Source of the DNA: Acanthacorydalis orientalis
Lineage: Eukaryota > Arthropoda > Insecta > Megaloptera > Corydalidae
Assembly: GCA_034766995.1 (NCBI GenBank)
Contig: CM068313.1
Coordinates: forward strand, 19,132,512-19,196,511
DNA: 64,000 nt
Direction of reading: 5' to 3'
Part shown: in pieces, positions 1 to 10,850 of the stretch
Layout of the letters: every line of letters starts with the position of its first letter
Position numbering within the stretch: the first letter of the stretch is position 1
The notes under the pieces: generated by a model
Told to the model about the DNA's origin: nothing
Databases searched by the model: none
What the model saw: the letters and a program-made list of their open reading frames with translations, nothing else
Program-made: the position numbers and the translations under genes

Positions 1-431
1 AATATTCAGTTGATATTTGGTTAATTGTTTACGACCTGCTTTTTGGTTTAGTAAAATTTTGAGAATATTAATCTCAATATCTTTGTTTTATTGAACATAA
101 TATATTATAGCAGAATTGTTAAAATAGTTATAAATTTTCATATTTTAAATATTTTGTGAAAATATGTCAATCATAAATCATTATACTCAAATATTATGTA
201 AAAAATTTAGGTGTTAATGAGTATATTTGGTACGAAATTTCATTTTTATTTTAATATATTCAAATACATATATATATATATATATATATACACACATTTA
301 TTGTATTAAACTAAATTTGATTTTTTTTATAGTTACAGATATACTAATATTATTGAATTAATACAATTTAAAAGTAAATTTCTGAATAAACAAAGTTAAC
401 ATTATATCATAAAGCACATTAAAGACTAAAC

Positions 432-435
<4 letters not shown>

Positions 436-469
<34 letters not shown>
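436..469. repeat. (TA)n microsatellite
   Basis: Pure TA run of about 34 bp. Confidence 0.95.
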
Positions 470-474
<5 letters not shown>

Positions 475-640
475 CATGTACATAAGATGAGAGATAAGAT
501 CTAATAGCGTTTCAAAGATGGTGTCAATGTTTGATATGAAGCAAATAGAATAGCACAAGATGAAGCACCCTTACATTACTAACGTAATGTCAGTTCTTAC
601 CTTAATATTCATGTACCTGAAATATAGATACGGCGAAGAC

Positions 641-673
641 GAATTATCCTCCCTAGATGTGAATTGTCCTCCC
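641..673 (+). other. Paired AATTnTCCTCCC motif, exactly 20 bp apart
   Basis: AATTATCCTCCC at 642-653 and AATTGTCCTCCC at 662-673 sit on the same face of the helix, two turns apart, in a locally less AT-rich stretch (480-780). They could be a duplicated factor-binding site; the factor is unknown. Confidence 0.3.
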
Positions 674-843
674 CATTCTCTTGGTTTTACATTATCATAG
701 TTCTACGTGTCTGTATATGATTAGAAGTCAACCAGATATGTCGTTATGCGATCTGAAATATTTATATATACTTGATAGATGACACTGATTTTCGAATAAT
801 ATAGTTTTTCTTTTAGGTACACATTCAAGTATATATACATACT

Positions 844-845
<2 letters not shown>

Positions 846-886
<41 letters not shown>
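846..886. repeat. (TA)n microsatellite
   Basis: Pure TA run of about 40 bp, followed by TGTATGTGTGT and a second short TA run. Confidence 0.95.
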
Positions 887-896
<10 letters not shown>

Positions 897-1252
897 TTAT
901 ATATATATATATAAATTAATAATTATAATTTATACTCTATAATGCTGTTATATTTTATACGTTAATAATTAATAGTAGAAAAAAAAATAATTTAATTAGT
1001 TTTTAATTAATATGAGAATTTTACTAATTGTGAATAGTATTGATCGGTTATTAATCACTTCTTATAGTCTTAATACCAAAAGTTTTTTGGGTATAATTTT
1101 TTCAATAATTATTTTTTACGTCGGTATTTTTTCATATCATCAAAAGTATATTTGAAATGTATTTCATTGTCAAAAATTTTTTGACTACTTAAGTTAATAA
1201 ATATATTAGGAAGTAATTTCTGATATATTAATAAATATATAACTATGGATGT

Positions 1253-1289
<37 letters not shown>

Positions 1290-1948
1290 CATAACACAAA
1301 TCATTAATGCAATCAAATCGCAATGATTAGTATAATATATTGATAATTAGCCTATTATCACTTCGAATTTATGATTTAACAAGAATTTACAATTACTATT
1401 GTCAACTATTAAATGTATTAATTATCAATTATATATAAATTAAAGATATATTTTATTTTATTATTTCCATTATTAAAAAAATATATTCATTAAAAATTAT
1501 AATAAGCCTTAATTTATAAAAAAACAGTAATATCTAGTTGTGTAGATAAAAATAAAAGTATCGTATGATTAAAATTTGGTATCATTAAAAATAAGTGATT
1601 TTTTTAAATATATAAGGAAATTAATGTTTAAGTATTAATTTAAGTGAAGATTTTTAAAAAGAGTATGAACTGGTTTTGTAAAAATTTAACTCTTATTACT
1701 ATTAAAAATGAACATTTTAATATCAAATGGCATATTTTGAATAAAAATAATATTACCGTTTAATAATTGTATTTTTCACGTTTATCGATGCGATGACATT
1801 TTTAGATGGCTGATATTTTTTAACAAGAGTTGCAATTACATTTTGAATTCATTGCATAGTAATAGAGGTCAGTGTTGTATACATTTCTACTTACTTGGTG
1901 ATGAATATTAATATAAATATATAAAAATGTGAACAATACACAGACATT

Positions 1949-2020
<72 letters not shown>
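1949..2020. repeat. (CA)n(TA)n compound microsatellite
   Basis: A short CA run leads into about 60 bp of TA with a single TG interruption. Confidence 0.95.
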
Positions 2021-2022
<2 letters not shown>

Positions 2023-2289
2023 CCAGTGGGTGTCTTTGTATTTAATTTGCTTTAAAATAACGAATTTTAAAGATTTTCATTTACATATATGTGTAAAGGA
2101 TGTAATTAAACAAATACGTTTTTTTTAACGTGAAATTCAGTGTGGGTAATTAAGAGTATGTAAATAAATTAGCGAAGTTTTTATTTATTTTTCTAAACTA
2201 TAATCATAAATACATAAGCTCATTACATTTGAACAGAACAAACGTACAGTGCGAAATGAAAGCCAAATTAGTACAATATCACATGTGTA

Positions 2290-2660
2290 CATCGATTCAT
2301 ACATATGTACCCACGTATAAATGTATGTACACATACACATTCACATTTTCACCTGCCACTCGTGCCTACGGAACTGTTGTTCGCAACACCTGAGGGACGG
2401 AGTGAGCGTCGCGGCGCCACACGGACCTGCGCCGCAGCCTCCGCCGCCCGCACCGCGGTGCTCGGAATCGCCGTGACTGCGGCTCCCAGTCACCGGTGTC
2501 GTTCTTGGAGCACTACAGTTCCGTGCTAGCCGTTAACGCGCGCGTCGGCCAACCATCATCCTAATAGCACGTGCCGAAAAACAACATTGTAATGCTCTCT
2601 TTCTTGGTGATTGATGAAGAACTGAACAATTGATTCGGTGTGACTGACTATAATGATAAT
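2290..2660. other. GC- and CpG-rich island; possible first exon or promoter
   Basis: The highest GC stretch in the window, with its core at about 2380-2560 and dense in CG dinucleotides. Two interpretations are visible. On the minus strand a donor CAG|GTGAAA lies at 2353/2352, and two initiator-like TCAGT sites lie near 2625-2650, which would define an exon of about 300 nt. The frame before the donor is open for about 50 codons (Gly-rich, ending 'CCEQQFRRHEWQ'). On the plus strand a frame of about 50 codons runs from 2410 to TAA at 2561-2563 (tail 'SFLEHYSSVLAVNARVGQ'). A CACGTG E-box sits at 2568-2573. Open frames on both strands are common in GC-rich DNA, so coding is not established. Confidence 0.4.
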
Positions 2661-3209
2661 GGCATAGGACGATAACTCATTATAATTAATTCGTAAATTT
2701 GTTGATCTCTACGGCTATTGTTGAGATTTATTGTGGATCGGTGTACGGTATAGCATTGATTTTAAATATATACCAACATAAATGTTACAAATGACTGTTT
2801 TCAATATATTTAAAAAAATATTTTCTATTAAAATATCCATTTAATATTATTGAAGAATTAAAAACATATACCTTTTTTTATGCTTCATTTATAATTAATT
2901 AATTTATTAATTAACAACCTTAAATACACAGACTGACGATTTTTATTCTACTTAACACCCTTATTTAAACTTGTTGTCTATTTGTCGCAAATCTGTATCT
3001 CTTAAGAACTTGAGTAGTGTGATATAAATAAAAACTCACAGAGAAAGTTCTGAGTTTAAAAAAAATATTAACGTGATCTTACTTATTGGTTGTATTAAAA
3101 AATAATAAATAAACAAAAATAAATTTGTGTTGTACGGTGTTCATAAGTCAAATGTATTGTATTTATTTGTTGTGCGATGTAATTAAGTGTGCATATTTAT
3201 AGAAATATA

Positions 3210-3315
3210 TTGAATTGATGATAAAACAATCCGATCTGATTTTTATCATTCAATTGTGAACAGAGGTGTCTGTGTGCGTGTTTGACTGAGGATCTTGATA
3301 ACGAATTGATTACAG
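3210..3315 (+). promoter_or_regulatory. Possible core promoter and untranslated first exon
   Basis: A TATA-like GATAAAA lies about 28 nt before an initiator-type TCATTC (3246-3251, A at 3248). About 68 nt downstream is a good donor, ATTACAG|GTATGT (exon end 3315). The interval contains no ATG, as expected of a non-coding leader exon. Each motif alone is common; only their spacing and order make this worth recording. Confidence 0.15.
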
Positions 3316-3669
3316 GTATGTGTACAGGTGGTTATTATTTTTTAAAAATATTCAAATTAATATTCAAAATAATGCAATGAAAATTTCATATTAATTTGTA
3401 TATATATATATTTGTGTGTGCGTGTGTATGTGTATGCAAGGGCTTATATTTTTTATGTGTAGAAACCATTGTCATTGCAGCTAAAATAATAATCAATTAT
3501 TTTGTGAAATATTTATTATAAATCACAAGAAATTATAATGGGCCATTATAAGAACGGATAGCATTCAAAAGAATATAATTGATTAAAATGACAACAAATA
3601 TTGTCTTGTTGAATGTTCCTTTGGCAAGAAAACAAGTTTATGTTTTAGTCCTTATTTTCAGTTAGTTTA

Positions 3670-3672
3670 CAC

Positions 3673-3741
<69 letters not shown>

Positions 3742-3743
3742 TA

Positions 3744-3794
<51 letters not shown>
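3670..3794. repeat. Long interrupted (TA)n tract
   Basis: About 125 bp, one of the longest in the window, with a TATATTATATTATAT interruption pattern occurring twice. Confidence 0.95.
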
Positions 3795-3798
<4 letters not shown>

Positions 3799-4244
3799 TT
3801 ATTTATGAATATTAAAAAATAATCATTGGAAGAATTTTCGGATTTTATTTAAAATTACTTGAGATATTTTTATGAATTAAAATATTGCACAAATCTTAGA
3901 AAGATGCATAAAGCAAAAATAGTAATAATTTTCTTTATTAGCATGGTATTTAATTATAATAAAAATTCTAAATGTACTTCGTTTTCAAATAGTTATATTA
4001 TTTAAATGCGAATTAATCGAATATTTAATAAATTATTATGTATAATAGTTTTGAAATATATTATTTTTGGTAATTTGTTAAAATATGGATTATAAATTTA
4101 ATACAGATGTATATACCAAAGAAAAAATTACGATTGTGTTTTACATGACACGTTTATTTGAATCTTATTTATAAATAATTGTTAATTAATATACATATAC
4201 TATATATATTTATATATATATATATACTACTCAAATGTACATAT

Positions 4245-4298
<54 letters not shown>

Positions 4299-4302
<4 letters not shown>

Positions 4303-4351
4303 TTTCATATATGAGAATGTATTTTCTTTTCAACAGATACACACGTTAAAA

Positions 4352-4385
<34 letters not shown>

Positions 4386-4464
4386 GTATTTTCATATATG
4401 AGAATGTATTTTCTTTTCAACAGATACACACGTTAAAAACACACACACATATATATATATATAT
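4299..4464. repeat. Tandem duplication, two copies, 87-bp period
   Basis: Two consecutive units start GTATTTTCATATATGAG at 4299 and 4386. They are identical through the unique part, the following ACACACAC run and the start of the TA run. The lack of any substitution in the non-repetitive 70 bp shows a very recent event. The flanking TA and CA runs offer an obvious route by slippage or unequal exchange. Confidence 0.9.
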
Positions 4465-5660
4465 ACGTATATATACAATAACAATTCAATACATATTTGA
4501 AATCAGGTACTTGAAGTAAGATAAGGTTGTCTTCTTGCATTGTGCTAGTTTGACAGATATATAAAAGTAAATCAGATAATTTTTCTGTATTTTGAAAAAT
4601 AAGAATTCTCTTGAAATATTTTTTTTTGCCATTGTAAAGATTCAAATAAAATATAAAATTTTATGTATATATATATATATATATATTGAATTTTTGAAAT
4701 AATAATATCATTGTTTGTTATAAAAAAAATAATTTCTGAATATTATTTACCAAAAATATAATTTAAAATATAATGAAAAATAATACGTGGAACATTGGGT
4801 TAAATTTTTTTTTAAATAATTGTAATGAAATCGAATTATTAGTAATTTTAGAACGGAGTTGATGTAAATAAATGTTAAAATAATTTTATTTGTAATATTG
4901 TGTGAAACAAAAATGTAATTCAAAATCAAACAAATAACTAGTAAATAAAATATTAATGTGATTGATATCAGTGTATTCATTTCATTAATTTTATTGAATT
5001 AACGAGAATAATATAAGCAAATATTTATAATATTTCATATTTGAAATTAAAATCCCCTGCTGAAAATATTATATAGTATCATCAAATATGGTAGATTCTA
5101 ATATTAAATAAATCATTTATTACTCAGTCTAACAGAAATAGTGTTTATATGAAATAAAATAATTTTAAATTAATCGGAACGAATGACGAACGCTACATTT
5201 TTCGTTAATATATCACATTTTTAAGCAATTGTGTGTATATTATAGATGTCAAATATTACATTCTATAACTTTTATATAAATGTTATGAGTACGAAACGAA
5301 AATAGATTATTTTCGTGGATGAAATTATTTTTAGGTCGAGGAAATATTGTAATAAAACAGAAATCATATTAAATGTTGGGAAATTTAAAAACAGATTAAA
5401 ATAGTTTCCAACTCGAAATAAAAATATAACTCTATAATACACAAATACTGTCAAACATAGGAACCTTATTCACTACGAAACTGTGCTTTGATACTTATTC
5501 CAACTTTTACATATTAAATTTTTTTATACGTATCAATGTTGGTAATTTACTTTTCGGTTCTCGATGGGATTTCATTCACTTTATGAAGCGTACCTTTTCA
5601 AGTTTTTCAAAAAATAAAGATATGTAAGTGGATATGAAATAAAACGGGAAATATATTCTT

Positions 5661-5661
5661 A

Positions 5662-5702
<41 letters not shown>
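5661..5702. repeat. (TA)n microsatellite
   Basis: TA run of about 42 bp with one TGTA interruption at its start. Confidence 0.95.
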
Positions 5703-5706
<4 letters not shown>

Positions 5707-5937
5707 AAATATATTTTTTTTTAATTTAAATGTAGTAAATACACATTTTAAAATGACTATTGCTTATTTTTTCTACAAAAAATGTTATTCAAGTATTAAA
5801 AAAATTTATAAATTATATTCCATAAATTAACTCTTGAAATAAAATTTATTTTAAAGGTTTTTAGAGACAAAATTGAAAAAAACGGCCAAATCTTTTTTTC
5901 GATAGCCTTTAATACAAGAGCAATTATTAGAAAAGAG

Positions 5938-5939
<2 letters not shown>

Positions 5940-5970
<31 letters not shown>
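5940..5970. repeat. (TA)n microsatellite
   Basis: Pure TA run, about 31 bp. Confidence 0.95.
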
Positions 5971-5974
<4 letters not shown>

Positions 5975-6708
5975 CTTTCTTATAAAATAATTCATTTGTT
6001 TTTATATCCTTTTGGTAGATATTGCAATTATGGCATATCCAAACAAAAAATATAAGAATAAAAATATAATTCATTAAGAAATAAAATTTTGTATTTGTAA
6101 TTTCAATGAAAAATGTAAATTTTAATATTAAATAGATTTTCTCGTAATATTTGTAAATAAGCAAAGATAATTATTAATAAATATCGAAAAAATCATAACG
6201 AAAGGCCATCTGGAATAAATGAGAGGTTATAGAGAGAATGGAAAAAAATGTGAAAACTGTTTTCTTTTAAATAAGTATTTGTTTAGGTATTTTTATAGGT
6301 ATTTTTTTGCAAAATATTGCTCGTAAGAACAAGTTTACGCACGAAAAGTATATCTCTTTCCATTTACAATATATTAGTTAAAGAAATGAACTAATATGAT
6401 TAGCAAAAAGATTTTATTAGATAAATGTTCATATCCTTTTCTATTATGGTTACTCTGTGTATTACTGCAAAATATGAAATCGTTTACTTAACTATATTTC
6501 ATTTGTGTAAAAAATTCAATGGAAGTATATTTGTATAACCCAAATTTTTCTAATTAATTTGTTGTTGTAAACGTACGGTTTTTATTTTATTTTATAACCA
6601 TTTATCACTACCAGTCGCTTTTCTCTTAAAATTGAAAGCAGATCCCTTTAATTTCTTCAATATCTTGCAAATATTATCATGTTTCTACTCATTGTTTATA
6701 CCAATATA

Positions 6709-7260
6709 TTAGGTTGGCAGAAAAATAATTGCAATTTATGACTATCAAAATCATATAAATTTTCCATTTGTAGTCCAGAACCATTGGATGACTAACGCCT
6801 AACTCTTGCGCAGGCTCTCGTTTTATTGTGCTTGGTTCTGATCCAACTAACGTCCCCAGTTGGTCGTTATGAACTGAATAAGGGCGCTCGTGACTTTCTT
6901 CATCTTCAAAGATATCGTCTCGTCTCCATTACGAAATTTTTGAAACCATCATTGCACTGTACGTTCCTTAACAGTAACCACAACAAAAGCATCGTTTAGT
7001 TTACGAGCAGTTCTGGTGTTTTGAATTCATACAAAAAATTTGTTCTTATTTGTTTCTTTCCATCTTTAATTCAATAACCCAATTTTAAGGAAAATTAATT
7101 ATTAAACTAAAGTCGATGTTACCAAAATACAGACCGAAAAATGAACTTTAAAATGGTATTAATATAAAAACGATGAAATAACGCTTGAAATTGATCACTG
7201 AAAAAAATTAAGATCAGAATTCAGAAAATAAAAACCGCAATTATTTTACTTCCAACCTAA
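6709..7260 (-). mobile_element. Internally deleted mariner element with both terminal inverted repeats
   Basis: A 552-bp element bounded by inverted repeats that begin TTAGGTTGG. The left end (6709 on) and the reverse complement of the right end (to 7260) agree at about 24 of the first 28 positions. A TA lies immediately outside each end (6707-6708 and 7261-7262), as expected for mariner insertion into a TA target. Autonomous mariners are about 1.3 kb, so more than half is missing. Inside, on the minus strand, only the N-terminal DNA-binding part of the transposase survives, and it runs straight into the 3' terminal repeat; the catalytic domain is gone. This makes it a non-autonomous, MITE-like derivative. 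A TA microsatellite begins directly beyond the right end. The Tc1/mariner assignment is secure; the subfamily is not. Confidence 0.93.
6762..7058 (-). pseudogene. Mariner transposase, N-terminal helix-turn-helix part only, frameshifted
   Basis: Reading the minus strand from about 7058 gives a short start region, several stops and at least one frame change. A clear mariner N-terminal region follows: a 'KERTVQ..F.KFRNGDE'-like stretch, 'FEDEESHERPYSV', 'NDQL..LV', and then 'AQELGVSHPMV'. In mariners this region forms the paired helix-turn-helix motifs that bind the terminal repeats. After 'VSHPMV' the frame passes directly into terminal-repeat sequence, so the DD34D catalytic core is entirely absent. 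The protein cannot be functional. The 5' third is the most damaged part. Confidence 0.88.
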
Positions 7261-7264
7261 TACA

Positions 7265-7318
7265 ATATATATATATATATATATCTATCTATCTATATAT
7301 ATATATATATATATATAT
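7265..7318. repeat. (TA)n(TCTA)n(TA)n compound tract
   Basis: TA run with an internal TCTATCTATCTA block, starting 5 bp from the end of the mariner element. Confidence 0.95.
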
Positions 7319-7612
7319 TAGACTTTGATGATCCAATGCTGGTGAAACGTGCTGCAAATTCTTGTAAAATTTTCCAACTTGAAAATGATCCGGCCCATTA
7401 CTATTCTATACATTTCCAATAGATTTTCTGTAATCTTGATTCGACTCTTCCATTGGTTGCTTTTGATATCTTTTTACATTTATTGGCTCACAGACAGTAA
7501 TATCTGTCGGGAATTATTTGTATTCTCGTCTTGCAGCATATTCCGTCCATTTATATTTTAAACTATTTATTGTCGTTGAAATCTCTGCAACACCACATCA
7601 TTGTTTTTTTTT
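7318..7612 (+). pseudogene. Coding-like but interrupted frame, family not recognised
   Basis: Immediately after the TA tract following the mariner element, the frame from 7318 reads 'LDFDDPMLVKRAANSCKIF', then 'QLENDPAHYYSIHFQ' and a TAG. In the same frame 'NLDSTLPLVAFDIFLHLLAH' follows, then TAA and a further open stretch to about 7612. The first 34 codons have balanced residue use (Asp, Pro, Arg, Cys, His), unlike chance frames here. Two stops in about 98 codons suggest a decaying gene fragment or retrocopy. I cannot name the parent protein. A different frame (7349-7561) is open for 70 codons but is hydrophobic and looks like a shadow. Confidence 0.25.
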
Positions 7613-8453
7613 AATAACTACATTTTTCTTATATTTCCTTGTATATTACATATATATATATATACAAACACATATAGAAAGCTAAAGAGGAGTGTTGTCA
7701 ATTTTAAACATACTTTCAGAAGACAAAGATTTAAATATGTGTTGAACATAAAATGTTATATAAATCCATTAAATTTATATCTACTTATATAAAAGACATA
7801 TTTTTTGAAATAATTTTCGGTCTCGTTTTAATACAAAAATAAATATACATGTTATTTTAATTTTATATAACACATATTTGTTTTATAAAATTAAAATATA
7901 AATAAAAAACAGATATTTGTGAATATTCACCAGTAGTTTAATTAACAAATCTCTCTCTCTCTCTAAATATATATATATGACTTAATGGTATGTTTTTATC
8001 TATATTTTTTTCATGATATATATTTTTATATTATTAATAATGTTAAATATTGATCACTAATGATTTTTCAATTGTTTGTGCGTTGTGGTTAATTTTCAGT
8101 ATTATTTAAACGTCAGTATGTTGTATAAATTGAAAGAATATATTGGTGAAATTATTTTTTGTGTGAAATAATAGTTATGAAAAAAGAATTGGAAACAATT
8201 ATTAGTAAGTGTCTAAACAGTCTTACTAAACATTTGATTTTTAGTATCTCTCTCCGGGTAATAGATATATCACATTAAAGAAGGTGAATTTAGTTATTTT
8301 ACACCTTCATATAATCACATTTATGCACACACTCACACGAACATTCATATACACACACAAATATATGTGTATATGTATATATATATATATTTGTGCGTTG
8401 GTGTATGTATATGTATGAATAATAACCAAAAAAGATACATTAATAACTACGTG

Positions 8454-8455
<2 letters not shown>

Positions 8456-8512
<57 letters not shown>
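8456..8512. repeat. (TA)n microsatellite
   Basis: TA run with TG interruptions on its left side. Confidence 0.95.
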
Positions 8513-8516
<4 letters not shown>

Positions 8517-9942
8517 AATAATAATGTCGGGTTTATAAAAATACTGAATAGGATTACGTTTTTTAAAACGGGATTATTAAACAACTACGTTCAACAGAAA
8601 AGACTAGTAATAAATTGCTTGGATGTAAGAACATTATTAAAAATTTTGTTAAATACTGTCTTTATTAAATCTAACGTATTTAATAATGTTTTATTGTCGT
8701 CTTAAAATTCATACAAACGAATATAAAAATATACTTACAAAGGTATTTTCTTTAAATGTGTATATTAATATATATTAGATTAATATTACATTATTAATAA
8801 TAAATCTTTGAAAACAAGTAATATAATTAAAATGTCATTTCTTCTACACTTATTTACAAAATATTTTTTGCATTGATATGATATATTATGCATTGTTATA
8901 TTGTATGTATACTCTATTACACAATTTTATATATTGGTTAAAACAAGAAATATCACTTGTCTGCAATAATAATTTTATAGGTAATTACACAAAAGCCCAT
9001 AATAGTTTCATTTACGTTAAAAAATCACATCATAATGTATTAATAATCAGCATTATTGGCATTCTTTTTTACTAAAAATACTATTTTTGATTAACTAATA
9101 AATATGTGTCTTTATGATTAAGAAAATATTCACTTTTTTATTGGCGAATTAAAAAAAATATGTTTTTATATTAAATCGAATGTTTGAAATGTTCACGTGC
9201 GGGAATGAAAATACATTATTTATATGATTTATTTAACTTGTTATATTTAATATATTGAACAAACGGTACAAGAATGTTCAGAAAAATTGCTTCAAATCTC
9301 TCAAATATCAATAGTTACACGTATGTGTTAAGAAATTGTAAATATCAGGCAGTTTTGATTTATTTATATACATTTCATTATTTTCTCAATATAAATGTTT
9401 TACATACGTTTTGGTAAAAATATAAACTGTATTTATAATCAGGTGCTCGGTATTTCAATTTCGGTTGTTTCAAAAATTTGTTTTGAAAACTCACGTTTGT
9501 TTCTTTATTAATAATAAAAAATATATCATTGTTTTTAAATGTGGTTTGATTTTAGTTTAATGTATTTTGAATAGCATAGTTAAAAATTATATTATTTCTA
9601 AAATAATTTTGTTTTAATTTATGATAGTATTAAATATAAGTAACTTTTAAATATATAAACACATTTGTAAAAAAGAAAAATTTTATATATCGCACGTATG
9701 AGTTAAATATTATTAACATACAATACGTTTGATTGTTCAAACACATGTTTTTGGAGAATAATATTTTTTTTATAAAAACGTATACAAATTTAATATTTTT
9801 TTTAAAGTCCAAAATATATTAAAATTCATTTAAATGACCATTGTTTTGAAACCCTATTACACTTTTTATTTATCTAATATCGTGAGATTTAGATAATTAT
9901 ATTTCTATTGATACCTATATAAAATATATCCTCTTATATAGT

Positions 9943-9949
<7 letters not shown>

Positions 9950-10001
<52 letters not shown>
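9950..10001. repeat. (TA)n microsatellite
   Basis: TA run of about 50 bp, the first of three long tracts within 420 bp. Confidence 0.95.
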
Positions 10002-10008
<7 letters not shown>

Positions 10009-10084
10009 AATTTATATTGTGCATGCATGTAATTATTTTCAATTTGATGAAAGTAAACGTTTTCAAGCTGATAGAAATAATTTT

Positions 10085-10086
<2 letters not shown>

Positions 10087-10133
<47 letters not shown>
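10087..10133. repeat. (TA)n microsatellite
   Basis: Pure TA run of about 46 bp. Confidence 0.95.
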
Positions 10134-10138
<5 letters not shown>

Positions 10139-10298
10139 GAAATATTAAAATGTTTTCAAAGATATTTCACTAATTTGTATTTTTCTAATAAAAATTGCTT
10201 TTAATATAATAATTGAATACATAATACACTTTATACACTTTTATATTGACTATTAATTATTTATTTTTATTGCTATTTATTTTTTTATTTTATTTTCT

Positions 10299-10302
<4 letters not shown>

Positions 10303-10364
<62 letters not shown>
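10303..10364. repeat. (TA)n microsatellite
   Basis: TA run of about 60 bp ending next to the complex island at 10380. Confidence 0.95.
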
Positions 10365-10368
<4 letters not shown>

Positions 10369-10379
10369 CTTAGTATAAC

Positions 10380-10850
10380 TTGACTGTACGATAAGAATCT
10401 TATCAAACAGATTAAATTCAACGATGGAGATAGTTAAAACTCGAAACGCATAAGAATATCTCGTGTTTATCTTTGATGCTGAAAATATTTCATGAAACCA
10501 GGTCAGTAACAATAGGTGGTGTACGTTCTTACTCCCTGTTCACGTTTCCCAGGCGAGCAATCATGTACTTTCATTTAATAGCAAATTTTCTTACAAGAAA
10601 TCCCACGGGTATTTCTTAAACGACACAGTTCGTGAATAGGGTCAATTAATTTAGTACCCACCATCCGTCGCGTTCTTCTGAAACTCCGTATAGAAAGCGG
10701 TGAGCCAGCGTCGCATTCGAAGACTATAGGTTGTTGTATTTAACAGTGGAGCAACACCGCCGCAATAGCAGTCGGTTCGCGTGTGTGATTCTTCGTACAC
10801 GAATCACGCGAACTTTTTATTATAACTATAACATATATCATTTGATGTCT
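10380..10850. other. Complex island with GATA palindrome and two hairpins
   Basis: Less AT-rich than its surroundings and free of TA tracts. It holds an inverted pair of GATA sites, GATAAGAATCTTATC (10390-10404). It also holds a hairpin, AAGAAATCCC/GGGTATTTCTT, at 10595-10617 (one bulge). A third structure, GTTCGCGTG..ATTC/GAATCACGCGAAC, lies at 10775-10813 (13 paired bases, a 4-nt TGTG bulge and a 9-nt loop). Homopurine and coding signals are absent. Best read as a candidate regulatory element or non-coding exon. Confidence 0.35.

Larger units (their letters stand above)
1..2290. other. AT-rich background with TA tracts
   Basis: Apart from the paired motif at 641-673, only AT-rich DNA and five TA tracts are visible. 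The only listed-size frame (62 codons, minus, 1109-1297) begins in a TA tract and is Tyr-Ile read-through. Confidence 0.6.
4500..6700. other. AT-rich background, no gene seen
   Basis: Chance frames at 4747-4980, 5272-5454 and 5796-6164 are Ile/Phe/Tyr/Lys-rich, and the last includes a TA tract. Nothing recognisable. Confidence 0.55.
7620..10380. other. AT-rich background, no gene seen
   Basis: TA, TC and CA runs (CTCTCT at 7951-7964) and several chance frames. The 112-codon frame at 8367-8705 owes its length to a TA tract. A CACGTG word lies near 9194. Confidence 0.55.

Noticed and set aside
4235..4519. 94-codon ORF with an internal peptide duplication
   Set aside because: The peptide repeat only mirrors the 87-bp DNA tandem duplication and its TA/CA runs.
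5796..6164. 122-codon minus-strand ORF
   Set aside because: Held open by the TA tract at 5940-5970 (Tyr-Ile repeat); the rest is Phe/Ile/Lys/Asn, as expected from AT bias.
8367..8705. 112-codon ORF
   Set aside because: Much of its length is Tyr-Ile read-through of a TA tract; no protein-like composition remains outside it.
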